Source of the DNA: JAEZDC01 sp036676415
Lineage (GTDB): Bacteria; Bacteroidota; Bacteroidia; Chitinophagales; Chitinophagaceae
NCBI GenBank assembly: GCA_036676415.1
Contig: JAKFCX010000065.1
Span: 41,236 to 105,235 of the forward strand
Direction: 5' to 3'
DNA length: 64,000 nucleotides
This document shows positions 25,498 to 34,210 of this stretch, one piece after another; the stretch's first letter is position 1; each line of letters opens with the position of its first letter. Both the position numbers and the translations under genes were made by a program. The notes under the pieces were generated by a model, which saw nothing but the letters and a program-made list of their open reading frames with translations, searched no databases and was not told the origin of the DNA.

Positions 25498-26580
25498 TTA
25501 CTTCAACAGTTCCATCATTTCCTCTGTATTAGCATAACTGAACTTACCCAACACCTTTGCTCCCTGCATTACAAAATATGTTGGATCTACTCTCGCTGCT
25601 GTTTTTATGACGGTTCCATCAGCTTTTAAAACAGGAATGCCATCAAATTGCATTGGAGCAGAAGTAACTACATATACCGGAACTTTCTTTTGCAGACTTC
25701 TCCACAGCTCCACATTATAATTTTTTTCAACATCCCTCTTCAATCTGTTTGCAAATATCAGGATGTATTTGTGCTGTTGTGCAAGTATGGCCTGTGTGGT
25801 ATCATTACCTGCTTGTGTAACAAGATTGAAATCTGTAATGTTGGCTTTGAGACCATTTCCTTTTTTTATTAGCTTATCAGTACGTTCAAGGTTTGTATAA
25901 ATTGCTTCGTCATAATCGTCTGGAAAACTATTAATATCAAACTCACCCTTTTTACCATCTTTTGTATATGTATATACAATCTGAAAACTATCTGGAATAG
26001 CTCCTGCTGGTGTTTTCATCTGTTCGATCAGATCATTTCCTTTTTTATAAGGCAGACAATCAACGAAAGGCAAATGCTCCAATACATACCATTGCATCAC
26101 AGAAACAGCCAAGGTTGAAATAACAAGAATCGTAACTGAAATCTTCGAAGAAAGAATTGGCTTTATTTTTCGATGATTTATCAGCAAAAAAAGAATCAAT
26201 ACAAGCAATATCACATCTTTCCAGAATGATTGGATTGGTGTTAATGGAATACAATCTCCAAAACATCCACAGGCTGCTATCTTACCGGAGAATGCTGCAT
26301 AACCGGTAAGGAAAGTAAAAAATATGATGAGCAATAGTAAAAGCCAGCTGAATAATTTCATTCGCCAGCCAAGTAATACAGCAATGCCGGCAACGATTTC
26401 AAAGACATTCATCACCAACGCAAAAGCCAGTGAATAATCGTTCAGGAAATGCATACCCCATACTTCAAAATATTCCTGCATCTTGTAGCTCAGTCCTAAT
26501 GGATCATTTGCTTTAACAAGCCCGGAAAAAATAAAGAGTACACCAACAATTATTCTTGTAATAGTGAGCAACAACTTCAT
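25498..26580 (-). CDS. BT_3928-type DoxX/MauE membrane protein with periplasmic domain
   Basis: A 360-residue protein. The first about 150 residues form four transmembrane helices of the DoxX/MauE type (IVGVLFIFSGLVKANDPLG, FEIVAGIAVLLGWRMKLFSW). The conserved cysteine loop AACGCFGDCIPLTPIQSFWKD matches the Bacteroidota BT_3928 family. The C-terminal part (LNRKIK... to MMELLK) looks like a thioredoxin-fold or redox-partner domain exposed to the periplasm. It may handle disulfide or quinone chemistry by analogy with MauE. It stands directly after the DUF1599 gene (one base apart). Confidence 0.8.
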   Translation of the reverse strand: MKLLLTITRIIVGVLFIFSGLVKANDPLGLSYKMQEYFEVWGMHFLNDYSLAFALVMNVFEIVAGIAVLLGWRMKLFSWLLLLLIIFFTFLTGYAAFSGKIAACGCFGDCIPLTPIQSFWKDVILLVLILFLLINHRKIKPILSSKISVTILVISTLAVSVMQWYVLEHLPFVDCLPYKKGNDLIEQMKTPAGAIPDSFQIVYTYTKDGKKGEFDINSFPDDYDEAIYTNLERTDKLIKKGNGLKANITDFNLVTQAGNDTTQAILAQQHKYILIFANRLKRDVEKNYNVELWRSLQKKVPVYVVTSAPMQFDGIPVLKADGTVIKTAARVDPTYFVMQGAKVLGKFSYANTEEMMELLK

Positions 26581-26581
26581 A

Positions 26582-27130
26582 TCAGCTTACATGTTTTCCT
26601 TCTTCAATCAATATCAAAGCAAATACAGCGTAGTTAATAATATCGTGCAGGTTGGCATCAATTCCTTCACTGATGATGGTTTTGCCCTCATTTGCCAATA
26701 TCTGTCTTATACGAAGTAACTTCACCAGTATCAGGTCTGCAAAGCTTTCCTGGCTCATATCTCTCCAGGCTTCGCCATAATCATGATTTTTTTCCTGCAT
26801 CAGATCTCTCACCTGCTGTATATGCTTATCGTATAACTCAGAAACTTTATCCACTGCTAAATCTTCAACCGCTGGTTTTTCAAGTTCCAGTTGAATTAAG
26901 CCGATCAATCCATAATTCACGATCCCAATAAACTCGCTGTTGATGCTATCTCCTATCAACTGTGTTTTCTTTTCCTGTATTGTCCTGATCCGAAGTGCCT
27001 TGATAAATATCTGGTCAACGATAGAAATGGTTCTCAAAACTCTCCAGGAAGTTCCATAATCCTTTGCCTTTTTCAGGAAAAGATCCTTGCATTTCGCAAT
27101 AGCATCGTTGTATTGTTGAATTGTATTCAT
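26582..27130 (-). CDS. DUF1599 domain protein
   Basis: A 182-residue cytosolic protein consisting of two similar halves: KDYGTSWRVLRTISIVDQIF with IKALRIRTIQE, and HDYGEAWRDMSQESFADLIL with VKLLRIRQILAN. This internal duplication is typical of DUF1599 (nucleotide modification associated domain 1). The reaction is not known. It is followed by the BT_3928-type gene, a recurrent pairing in Bacteroidota, and faces folP divergently. Confidence 0.85.
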   Translation of the reverse strand: MNTIQQYNDAIAKCKDLFLKKAKDYGTSWRVLRTISIVDQIFIKALRIRTIQEKKTQLIGDSINSEFIGIVNYGLIGLIQLELEKPAVEDLAVDKVSELYDKHIQQVRDLMQEKNHDYGEAWRDMSQESFADLILVKLLRIRQILANEGKTIISEGIDANLHDIINYAVFALILIEEGKHVS

Positions 27131-27178
27131 CTAAATCAGCTCAATTTATTAATTATGCAAGATAAATGAAACTCATTC

Positions 27179-28006
27179 ATGTTCACTTTGAATTGTAAAG
27201 GCCGACTGTTAGTAATTGACAAACCAGTGGTAATGGGAATTTTGAACGTAACGCCTGATTCATTTTACACTGGAAGCCGTGTTTCTGTAACTGATATCCT
27301 GGACAGGGTAGAAAAAATGCTGAACGATGGAGCAACGATACTGGATATTGGTGGACAAAGTACCAGGCCAGGCAGCACTCAGGTTGGTACTGAGGAGGAA
27401 TTGAAAAGAGTTGTATCGGCTATTGAACTGATCAGTAAGAAATTTCCAGAAGCATTTATATCGATTGATACTTATCATGCTGCTGTAGCCAAAGAAGCAA
27501 TTTCTGCAGGTGCTTCAATTGTGAATGATGTGAGTGGAGGAAGTTTAGACGAAGCAATGCTGTCGACTGTAGCCAGTTTGAAGGTGCCATTCATTTGCAT
27601 GCACATGAAAGGAACACCGGAAAATATGCAGCAATGGACGAATTATGATGATGTAACCAAAGAAGTGCTTGACTATTTTATTGATAAGAACGATCAGTGC
27701 AGAAAGAATGGGATTAACGATGTTATCATTGATCCCGGTTTTGGTTTTGCTAAAAACATCAACCAGAACTTCCAGCTACTGCAGCAACTGGGCATATTTA
27801 AAATGCTCGAAAGGCCGATTTTGGTCGGCCTTTCGAGAAAATCTACTGTATATAAAACGTTGAATGTTTCAGCTGAAGAAGCACTGAATGGATCCACTGT
27901 GCTTCATACGATCGCTCTACTTAATGGCGCCAATATTCTTCGTGTACATGATGTAAAAGAAGCTATTGAAGCCATTAAGTTAGTTGATGCTTATCAATCA
28001 TCTTAA
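27179..28006 (+). CDS. folP: dihydropteroate synthase
   Basis: The enzyme joins p-aminobenzoate to the pterin pyrophosphate in folate synthesis and is the sulfonamide target. The 275-residue TIM barrel has VMGILNVTPDSFYTGSR (19-35), ATILDIGGQSTRPGS, ISIDTYHA, ASIVNDVSGG, MHMKGTPENMQ, IIDPGFGFAKN and ILVGLSRKSTVYK. All pterin and PABA site motifs are present. The stop overlaps the convergent FKBP gene end by 4 bases. Confidence 0.96.
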   Translation: MFTLNCKGRLLVIDKPVVMGILNVTPDSFYTGSRVSVTDILDRVEKMLNDGATILDIGGQSTRPGSTQVGTEEELKRVVSAIELISKKFPEAFISIDTYHAAVAKEAISAGASIVNDVSGGSLDEAMLSTVASLKVPFICMHMKGTPENMQQWTNYDDVTKEVLDYFIDKNDQCRKNGINDVIIDPGFGFAKNINQNFQLLQQLGIFKMLERPILVGLSRKSTVYKTLNVSAEEALNGSTVLHTIALLNGANILRVHDVKEAIEAIKLVDAYQSS

Positions 28007-28950
28007 TGATCACCATGTGGATCAGCAGGTGCACCAGGCTGTTGTTGCTGCATTGCAGATCTTGGTTTGATGTCTTTTATTTCTATTTCAAACAACAAAG
28101 TTGCATTTGGTGGAATTACAGGTGGTGAACCCTGAGGACCATAACCAAGATGGGAAGGAATAAATATTCTACCTCTTCCACCTTTACCGAAATACATGAG
28201 ACCTTCATCAAAACCTTTGATGGTTCCACCCATTCCTAATGGTACCTGTAATGGCTGACCAGTTTTGATATTACTATCGAAGGTGCTGCCATCTTTAAAC
28301 AATTTGCCGGTGTACATGATCTCTGCAACGGCAGTCGTATCTCCTAATTTACCTGAACCCTGCTCCTGAACTTCAACATAAGCACCAGAAGGGGTTTTTA
28401 CAGCTTTAATATTATTTTTCTTAATGTAGGCATCCAGTTCTTTTGCTTCCTCCTTACCGGCAACCTCAGACTCTTTTCTTATTCTTTCCTGCTCTGCCAG
28501 CATATCTTTCTGGTATTCTTCCTGCACTTCTTTTTCAGTAGTATACTTTTTCAACACTTTTAAGCGAAAAGTAATCTGTCCACCTTTACGGAATGCATTA
28601 TCATAATCCCTGATCATGCCTCTATTCTTAAGTGTATCAATACTGAAAATGATGATAGCGCTATCTCCTACTGACATCATCGGTAATACTTCAGCAAAAG
28701 AATATTGCGTCATTGCACCGGTATCGATCTTTGTATAACCAGGCATTTTACCATACGTAGTAAATAACACGGTATCTCTTTCTGGTATCAAAGCGATCTG
28801 GTTGAACTTTACAAACTCACCTGCTTTCAACTTTGCACCACCCTTACCTTCGTATATTTTATACCGAAGGCCGGATTTCGTTTTCTCGTAACTTGTATTG
28901 CAGCTGCCCAGTAATAATGCACCAGCTAACAGGATAAATAAATTTCTCAT
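28003..28950 (-). CDS. FKBP-type peptidyl-prolyl isomerase lipoprotein
   Basis: A 315-residue lipoprotein (MRNLFILLAGALLLGS then Cys) with two FKBP-like halves. The N-terminal half (GLRYKIYEGKGGAKLKAGEF, then AEVLPMMSVGDSAII) looks degenerate. The C-terminal half has TAVAEIMYTGKLFKDGSTFD, PLGMGGTIKGFDEGLMYFGK, GGRGRIFIPSHLGYGPQG and NATLLFEIEIKDI, a full FKBP domain. A helical charged linker (about 130-180) separates them. It probably assists outer membrane or exported protein folding. It lies 2 bases downstream of the nrnA-like gene. Confidence 0.9.
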   Translation of the reverse strand: MRNLFILLAGALLLGSCNTSYEKTKSGLRYKIYEGKGGAKLKAGEFVKFNQIALIPERDTVLFTTYGKMPGYTKIDTGAMTQYSFAEVLPMMSVGDSAIIIFSIDTLKNRGMIRDYDNAFRKGGQITFRLKVLKKYTTEKEVQEEYQKDMLAEQERIRKESEVAGKEEAKELDAYIKKNNIKAVKTPSGAYVEVQEQGSGKLGDTTAVAEIMYTGKLFKDGSTFDSNIKTGQPLQVPLGMGGTIKGFDEGLMYFGKGGRGRIFIPSHLGYGPQGSPPVIPPNATLLFEIEIKDIKPRSAMQQQQPGAPADPHGDH

Positions 28951-28952
28951 TG

Positions 28953-29960
28953 TTATTGAAGTTGATCTTTATATTCTTTTAAAACTTGTTTGAATTTTTG
29001 TATGGTATGATCCAGTGAATCTGAGCTTCTGCCGCCTGCAGCGTTAAAGTGTCCTCCACCTTCAAAATGTTTGCGGGCAAAGGTATTTACATCGAAGTTG
29101 CCTTTACTACGAAAGCTCCATTTTCTTTCTTCGTCCCTGTCTATTACCAATGCACCGAACTTTATTCCCTCAATGCTCAACAGGTGATTTACCAAACCTT
29201 CTGTATCTCCTGTCTTGATATCGAAGCGAAGCAGGTCAGCTTTAGGAATGTACATCAATGTGGTATTGTATTCATAAAATACTTCCATCCTGTTTAATAA
29301 AGCATGACCAATGAAACGAAGCCTGTTCTCCAGGAAACTATCATATATATATTCATGCACTTTTGCATGTTGCAAACCAGATTCTTTCAAATGAGCCACT
29401 GCCCTATGCACAGAAGCTGAAGTTGCAGGAAAACGAAATGAACCCGTGTCAGTCATTATCCCGGTATATAAACATTCGGCAACATCGCTGTTGATCTTAT
29501 CTGAATGTCCGGAACCTACGATAAAATCATACACCATCTCGCAGGTTGAACTTTTGGAAGTATCACTTGCACCAAAATCAAAAGCTTCTTCCTGTGGTTG
29601 CTGGTGATGGTCGATGAGAATTTTCGTACACTTCAACTCAGTAAGAACACTCTCCATGTGTTTTGTACGATGGAGAATATTGAAGTCGAGACAAAATAAA
29701 ACTTCCGTTTCTTTTAGGATTGATAAAGCTTTCTCCCTGCTAAAATCAAAATCAACAACTTGTTTACAACCTGGCATCCAGCTGAGAAAGTTTGCCCAGT
29801 TTGTTGGAGAGATCACGGTAACCTTATGTCCCAGTTGTACCAGGAAATTATACAATCCTAGCGCTGAACCCATTGCATCACCATCAGGCTTTTGGTGCAT
29901 GGTGATGACAATATTCTTTGGCGAAGAGAGCTGAGGGTAAAATTCCTGGATTGACTGCAT
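28953..29960 (-). CDS. nrnA: DHH family phosphoesterase (NrnA-like)
   Basis: A 335-residue cytosolic phosphoesterase. Motifs of the DHH domain are TMHQKPDGDAMGSALGLYNF, FCLDFNILHRT, and ILIDHHQQP. The DHHA1 domain ends with GGGHFNAAGGRSSD. These are typical of NrnA, which degrades nano-RNA dinucleotides and dephosphorylates pAp. All metal-binding Asp/His residues are present. It faces ndk divergently and is followed by the FKBP gene in the same transcript. Confidence 0.9.
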   Translation of the reverse strand: MQSIQEFYPQLSSPKNIVITMHQKPDGDAMGSALGLYNFLVQLGHKVTVISPTNWANFLSWMPGCKQVVDFDFSREKALSILKETEVLFCLDFNILHRTKHMESVLTELKCTKILIDHHQQPQEEAFDFGASDTSKSSTCEMVYDFIVGSGHSDKINSDVAECLYTGIMTDTGSFRFPATSASVHRAVAHLKESGLQHAKVHEYIYDSFLENRLRFIGHALLNRMEVFYEYNTTLMYIPKADLLRFDIKTGDTEGLVNHLLSIEGIKFGALVIDRDEERKWSFRSKGNFDVNTFARKHFEGGGHFNAAGGRSSDSLDHTIQKFKQVLKEYKDQLQ

Positions 29961-30035
29961 AAAGTTGGCAAAAATGCAGTTTTAGAGGCAGGAAAGCAAA
30001 TAATTCGCTGGCGGCTGATGCACAAGTTTTCCGCT

Positions 30036-30054
30036 GTACAAGAGTGCGACGCAA
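30036..30054 (-). repeat. intergenic repeat copy 5 (reverse orientation)
   Basis: GTACAAGAGTGCGACGCAA is the exact reverse complement of TTGCGTCGCACTCTTGTAC, in the divergent nrnA-ndk spacer. Confidence 0.85.
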
Positions 30055-30118
30055 GAAATGATGCATATTGCCCGAAAGCTGGCAACATAAAAATTCTGCG
30101 GAGTAACAGGTCAATCCT

Positions 30119-30126
30119 TAATTTTG
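30119..30126 (+). promoter_or_regulatory. possible ndk -7 box (TAATTTTG)
   Basis: TAATTTTG matches TAnnTTTG and lies 18 bases before the ndk ATG. The -33 element is not clear. Confidence 0.4.
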
Positions 30127-30144
30127 CGGCCACAATTTTTAACT

Positions 30145-30561
30145 ATGAGCAATAGAACTTTTACCATGGTCAAACCTGATGCAACCTCTAAAGGTTATAC
30201 AGGTGCAATATTAGACCAGATGATCAAAGCCGGTTTTAGTGTTAAAGCGATGAAGTGGACAAAGCTAACAAAAGAGCAGGCAGGCGAATTTTATGCGGTA
30301 CATAAAGAGAGACCTTTTTACGGTGAACTGGTTGATTTTATGAGTAGTGGGCCAATTGTTGCCGCAATTCTTGAAAAAGAAAATGCTGTGGCTGATTTCA
30401 GAAAACTCATTGGTGCCACAAATCCTGCACAAGCTGAAGAAGGAACTATTCGCAAAAATTTTGCAGCATCTGTTGGAGAAAATGCTGTGCATGGAAGTGA
30501 TAGCGATGAGAATGCAGCAATTGAAGGAGACTTTTTCTTTTCTAAATTGGAAAGATTCTAA
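30145..30561 (+). CDS. ndk: nucleoside diphosphate kinase
   Basis: The enzyme transfers the gamma phosphate between nucleoside triphosphates through a phosphohistidine. From the ATG at 30145 the protein has 138 residues: RTFTMVKPDATSKGYTGAIL, then KERPFYGELVDFMSSGPIVA, IGATNPAQAEEGTIRKNFA, and the active-site His in NAVHGSDSDENAAIE. Motifs and length are standard. A TTG-led extension from 30124 is not needed. A strong terminator follows. Confidence 0.97.
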   Translation: MSNRTFTMVKPDATSKGYTGAILDQMIKAGFSVKAMKWTKLTKEQAGEFYAVHKERPFYGELVDFMSSGPIVAAILEKENAVADFRKLIGATNPAQAEEGTIRKNFAASVGENAVHGSDSDENAAIEGDFFFSKLERF

Positions 30562-30577
30562 AGATATTTTTCTAAAA

Positions 30578-30607
30578 AAAAATCCCGCCAATGGTGGGAT
30601 TTTTTTG
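30578..30607 (+). terminator. ndk terminator
   Basis: ATCCCGCC and GGTGGGAT form a GC-rich stem with a 3-base loop, followed by a run of T, 17 bases after the ndk stop. Confidence 0.85.
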
Positions 30608-30747
30608 CGTTATTCCTGGTTAAGTAATGGCAAATTGACTGTTTTCATCAAATCCTGTCACATTCTCGTCATTCTTGAAATTTAATTATTTTATTGGCAT
30701 AATTTTTTCGATATTTAGACTGTTTTTTAAGGGTTTAGGGTTGAAAA

Positions 30748-30770
30748 GGGGGTCCCATTTCTGGGACTCC
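30748..30770 (+). terminator. second stem-loop with T-rich tail
   Basis: GTCCCA and TGGGAC pair around TTTC, extended by mostly pairing G and C bases, followed by TTTCTTT. It may be a back-up terminator or the end of a short untranslated transcript between ndk and the UbiD gene. Confidence 0.45.
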
Positions 30771-30865
30771 TTTCTTTATATAATATCTATACTGGTTTGA
30801 AGGATTACATGAATTGATTTATTGTTATAAGATGTAACAATATCAATGCTCCATTCAATATCGAA

Positions 30866-32788
30866 TTACAAAGACACAACAGCTTCTTCACCATACATCT
30901 GGCTTTTGAATTTTAGTGAAGGAGATGGAAGAAATTCACCTAAGCCAAGTCTCTCCCATTTTTCATCGACAGATTGTATCGTAGCATCATCTGCAACGAT
31001 AATATTTGGCCAGTCTCTCTGAAAATTATCCAGCTCTTTTGTTTTGATCGTCCCATCGAGGCCAAGGCAGCTAAAGGTTTTTCCAGGTTCTTTGAATGAT
31101 GGACGCTGAGTGATAAATGAATCACGTTTCGGATCCATGTTATTACAAAGTCTCCAGAGTGAAACAGCCATATCATCTGCATCAACCGTATGTTCTACAT
31201 ATAATATCATCTTAATGCCTTCCACTTCCGGCGAAGTACATATTTGTTCATGCAATTCCTTCACATGACCAATCTTTTCTTTCTTAACTGAAATAACAAG
31301 ACAAGGAATATTTTTTTGCAGAAGTGATTCATTGATCTTATGAATGCTGCTAAATCGTTCAGCAAAATTTGGTGGCAACATTACAGGCTGAATGGCTAAG
31401 TGATGTGCATCTTCAATTTCTTCGCTGAATTTAGTAGTAGCATCAATGGCCATTTTTCCGCCGAAGCCAAGCTTACTACAGCTATGATCAAGTACATCCA
31501 TTGGTCCAGTGCTGGTAGTAATATCATTGATTACATCCATATTCCTGAATGCATATCTCGCCAGTTCTTCATAGTCCTGGATCTTCACATGTTCATCGGC
31601 TAACACTAGTATTTTATTGAACATCATCTGTCCTGCACCCCACATTGCATTCATTACTTTTTGTCCCTGGCCGGCATAGTCTTTTTTAATCTGTGCAATA
31701 ACCAGGTTATGGGCAACACCTTCAACGGGCATATCCATATCAATAATTTCCGGCACCAGAGCCATTTTCATCGGTGCTAAAAAAATACGTTCAGAAGCTT
31801 TAATTAACCATGCATCTTCCTGTGGAGGAATACCAACAATTGTTGCAGGATAAACAGGATTTTTTTTATGCGTGATGGCAGTGATATGAAACTTCGGATA
31901 CCAGTCAGGTAAAGAATAATAACCTGTATGATCTCCAAAAGGGCCTTCCCAAATCTTTTCTTCATGTGGATCAACATAACCTTCGATCACAAAATCTGCA
32001 TCAGCAGGAACTTCAATTTCCGGTTGTGAAATGCATCGAACCAGTTCAACTTTTTTCTTGCGAATAAATCCTGCCAACATGTATTCATCAACATTATCCG
32101 GTAAAGGAGCCGTTGCAGAATAAGCATACACCGGATCCCCACCTAAAGACACAGCAACCGGCATTCGTTTGTTGAGTTTCTTGTATTCATTAAAATGCCT
32201 GGCCGACACTTTATGTTTATGCCAATGCATACCGGTGAGTGTTGGTTCAAATACCTGCATGCGATACATGCCAACATTCCTGGTATTAGTTATTGGATCT
32301 TTTGTGTGAATGACAGGAAGTGTTACAAACGGTCCTCCATCTTTGGGCCAGCATTTGATGACAGGTAGTTTAGTAATGTCGGGGTTCTCCATTATCACCT
32401 GCTGGCACTCTCCTCTTCCACTCTTTACCTTCGGCATCCACGAAGCAAATTGTCCAAGCTTGGGCAAAAGCCTCAGCTTATCCATGATATTTTCTTTAGG
32501 AGAAGCGAGCAGCTTAAAAAGTTTTTCTATATCGTGCGCTACTTCATCTAAATGTGTTACACCTAATGCAAGGCACATTCTTTTTTCACTGCCATAGGCA
32601 TTCATCAATACGGGAAAATCATAACCGGTATTCTCAAATAATAAAGCCTTTCCGCCACCGGGAATTTTGCTGATGCGATCTGTTATTTCAGCAATTTCAA
32701 GATGGGGATCAACGTATTCTTTTATTCTTACCAGTTCACCATTCTTTTCTAACAACTGAATAAACTCCTGCTGGTTTTTAAAGGCCAT
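30866..32788 (-). CDS. UbiD family decarboxylase (menaquinone-type)
   Basis: A 640-residue cytosolic enzyme that would need prenylated FMN. It begins with a UbiD-type N-terminus (QEFIQLLEKNGELVRIKEYV). Typical blocks are NVGMYRMQVFEPTLTGMHWH, RMPVAVSLGGDPVYAYSA, FVIEGYVDPHEEKIWEGPFG with DHTGYYSLPDWYP (the Glu/Asp active-site region), and PATIVGIPPQEDAWL. The length above 600 matches the long UbiD form that Bacteroidota use for menaquinone or aromatic acid decarboxylation. The partner flavin prenyltransferase UbiX is not in the window. Confidence 0.9.
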   Translation of the reverse strand: MAFKNQQEFIQLLEKNGELVRIKEYVDPHLEIAEITDRISKIPGGGKALLFENTGYDFPVLMNAYGSEKRMCLALGVTHLDEVAHDIEKLFKLLASPKENIMDKLRLLPKLGQFASWMPKVKSGRGECQQVIMENPDITKLPVIKCWPKDGGPFVTLPVIHTKDPITNTRNVGMYRMQVFEPTLTGMHWHKHKVSARHFNEYKKLNKRMPVAVSLGGDPVYAYSATAPLPDNVDEYMLAGFIRKKKVELVRCISQPEIEVPADADFVIEGYVDPHEEKIWEGPFGDHTGYYSLPDWYPKFHITAITHKKNPVYPATIVGIPPQEDAWLIKASERIFLAPMKMALVPEIIDMDMPVEGVAHNLVIAQIKKDYAGQGQKVMNAMWGAGQMMFNKILVLADEHVKIQDYEELARYAFRNMDVINDITTSTGPMDVLDHSCSKLGFGGKMAIDATTKFSEEIEDAHHLAIQPVMLPPNFAERFSSIHKINESLLQKNIPCLVISVKKEKIGHVKELHEQICTSPEVEGIKMILYVEHTVDADDMAVSLWRLCNNMDPKRDSFITQRPSFKEPGKTFSCLGLDGTIKTKELDNFQRDWPNIIVADDATIQSVDEKWERLGLGEFLPSPSLKFKSQMYGEEAVVSL

Positions 32789-32844
32789 AGCTATGATTTA
32801 AAGACAAAAATAGATGAGAAGCGGTTTGAACAAACTAACTCTGG

Positions 32845-33591
32845 TCAGCTTAACAACGTTTTGTTGAGAAATTCTGTAGATTCAACTACTGAATTGAAGT
32901 CTTTTTGTGTGATAAGTTCCTTCAGCAGTATCATGTGTCGTTCGTGATGCATATCTGTAGCCAGGAAATTTATCATTTGTTTTCTTAATAGAAATTCTGC
33001 TGCTTTTTTTACCTCTTTTCCATAGAAACCAGATAGCGACAATAAGTTTAGCTGTAAATGACAACCCAATTCTACCAGGCGTTCATATTTAGCCGGCTGA
33101 TTGTGTAAATAGGCATATCGCTCAGGGTGAGCAAAAACAGGTTTAAGACCTTTCATCTGAAGATTGAAAATAACTTTTTCAAAATTAGGTGAAGCAGCGA
33201 TGTAAGACATCTCTACCAGGATGTAGTTATTCGTACCAAACGTTAGTAAGGGCTTTCCTGAATCAATGAGTTTTTCAAACTCCATGTCGATCATGTATTC
33301 GGCTGCTGCTTCTACCTGTATGTCAATCCCGGCTTCGGCAACTGAATTTCTTACAAGATCAAGCCTTGGCAGAATTGTATCCGGTGAATTAGGATACATA
33401 TCGCAGAAAATGTGAGGAGTACAGATCAGTTTCTTATAACCAAGGTCTTTTAGTTGCTGAATAAAACTTATCGTTTGATCCATTGTTTCAAGGCCATCAT
33501 CTAAGCCCGGCAACAAATGAGAATGCATGTCTGCTCCAAGGAACGAAAGATCCGTCGTAACTTTATTGCCACCAAAGAATGATTTAAACAT
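32845..33591 (-). CDS. PHP-type tyrosine-protein phosphatase (CpsB/CapC family)
   Basis: A 248-residue enzyme with the PHP metal motif DMHSHLLPGLDDGLETMD (about 20-37), KKLICTPHIFCDMYPN, the middle AAAEYMIDMEFEKLI, PVFAHPERYAYLHNQ and FLATDMHHERH. All metal-binding His and Asp residues are present. CpsB-like phosphatases act on tyrosine kinases that control capsule or exopolysaccharide export. The gene lies 28 bases downstream of the UpxY-like antiterminator gene, but no glycosyltransferase or kinase follows. Confidence 0.88.
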   Translation of the reverse strand: MFKSFFGGNKVTTDLSFLGADMHSHLLPGLDDGLETMDQTISFIQQLKDLGYKKLICTPHIFCDMYPNSPDTILPRLDLVRNSVAEAGIDIQVEAAAEYMIDMEFEKLIDSGKPLLTFGTNNYILVEMSYIAASPNFEKVIFNLQMKGLKPVFAHPERYAYLHNQPAKYERLVELGCHLQLNLLSLSGFYGKEVKKAAEFLLRKQMINFLATDMHHERHMILLKELITQKDFNSVVESTEFLNKTLLS

Positions 33592-33619
33592 GGTATGACG
33601 AGGGTTGATGTTCGATTTA

Positions 33620-34138
33620 TCAATCTTTTGGTATCAGGTATTCAACAGGGAACTCAACGGTCATTACCTGGCCAAGGCTTTCCAGCTTTACATATACTTT
33701 TTTCTTCCCACCACGAACTACCGTTCCTTCTTTATCCATGAAAATACCATGACTTACAATTATCCGTTCATTCTCATTGAACCCTTCCAGGGCATGAATA
33801 CTGATGGATGCATCTTTTTCAGAAAGATATTTTTTTATAAGATCGATCTCTTCATCACGAATCACGGCAGGTTTACCGATATAATGAACAAAGTTCAGCA
33901 CTCCATCAGTCATTAAAACCCTTGTTCGTTCTGACTCATCTATATGAACAAATACATAGGATTTAAACAAAGGATCTTCAATAACTTTTTTTCTATCGCT
34001 CCATTGACGTTGTACTTTCTGAACAGGACACCAACTCTCGATGCCTTTACGGGTTAATACAGCATCAATCTTTTTTTCCCAGCGAGGTTTCGTATAAAGC
34101 GCAAACCATTTTTTTTGCGAATCATTCGTAGTTGCCAT
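33620..34138 (-). CDS. NusG-like transcription antiterminator (UpxY family)
   Basis: From the ATG at 34138 the protein has 172 residues. The NGN domain is seen in KKWFALYTKPRWEKKIDAVL, CPVQKVQRQWSDRKKVIEDP, LFKSYVFVHIDE and VLNFVHYIGKPAVI, and the KOW-like C-terminus in ERIIVSHGIFMDKEGTVVRG. Specialised NusG paralogues of this type (UpxY, RfaH-like) keep RNA polymerase elongating through polysaccharide operons in Bacteroides. Here only a CpsB-like phosphatase gene follows on the strand. A stem-loop lies just upstream at 34167. Confidence 0.88.
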   Translation of the reverse strand: MATTNDSQKKWFALYTKPRWEKKIDAVLTRKGIESWCPVQKVQRQWSDRKKVIEDPLFKSYVFVHIDESERTRVLMTDGVLNFVHYIGKPAVIRDEEIDLIKKYLSEKDASISIHALEGFNENERIIVSHGIFMDKEGTVVRGGKKKVYVKLESLGQVMTVEFPVEYLIPKD

Positions 34139-34166
34139 ATCTGTTGCAAATGTAACTATAAACAAG

Positions 34167-34191
34167 AAAGTGTGCCTTTAGAGCACACTTT
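34167..34191 (-). terminator. stem-loop between protease and antiterminator genes
   Basis: AAAGTGTGC and GCACACTTT form a perfect 9-bp stem around CTTTAGA. It follows the minus-strand protease gene end by position (34211) and precedes the antiterminator ATG. The T-rich tail on the minus strand is only moderate, so it may be a weak or regulated terminator. Confidence 0.6.
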
Positions 34192-34210
34192 CGAATATAT
34201 AAAAGCGTTT

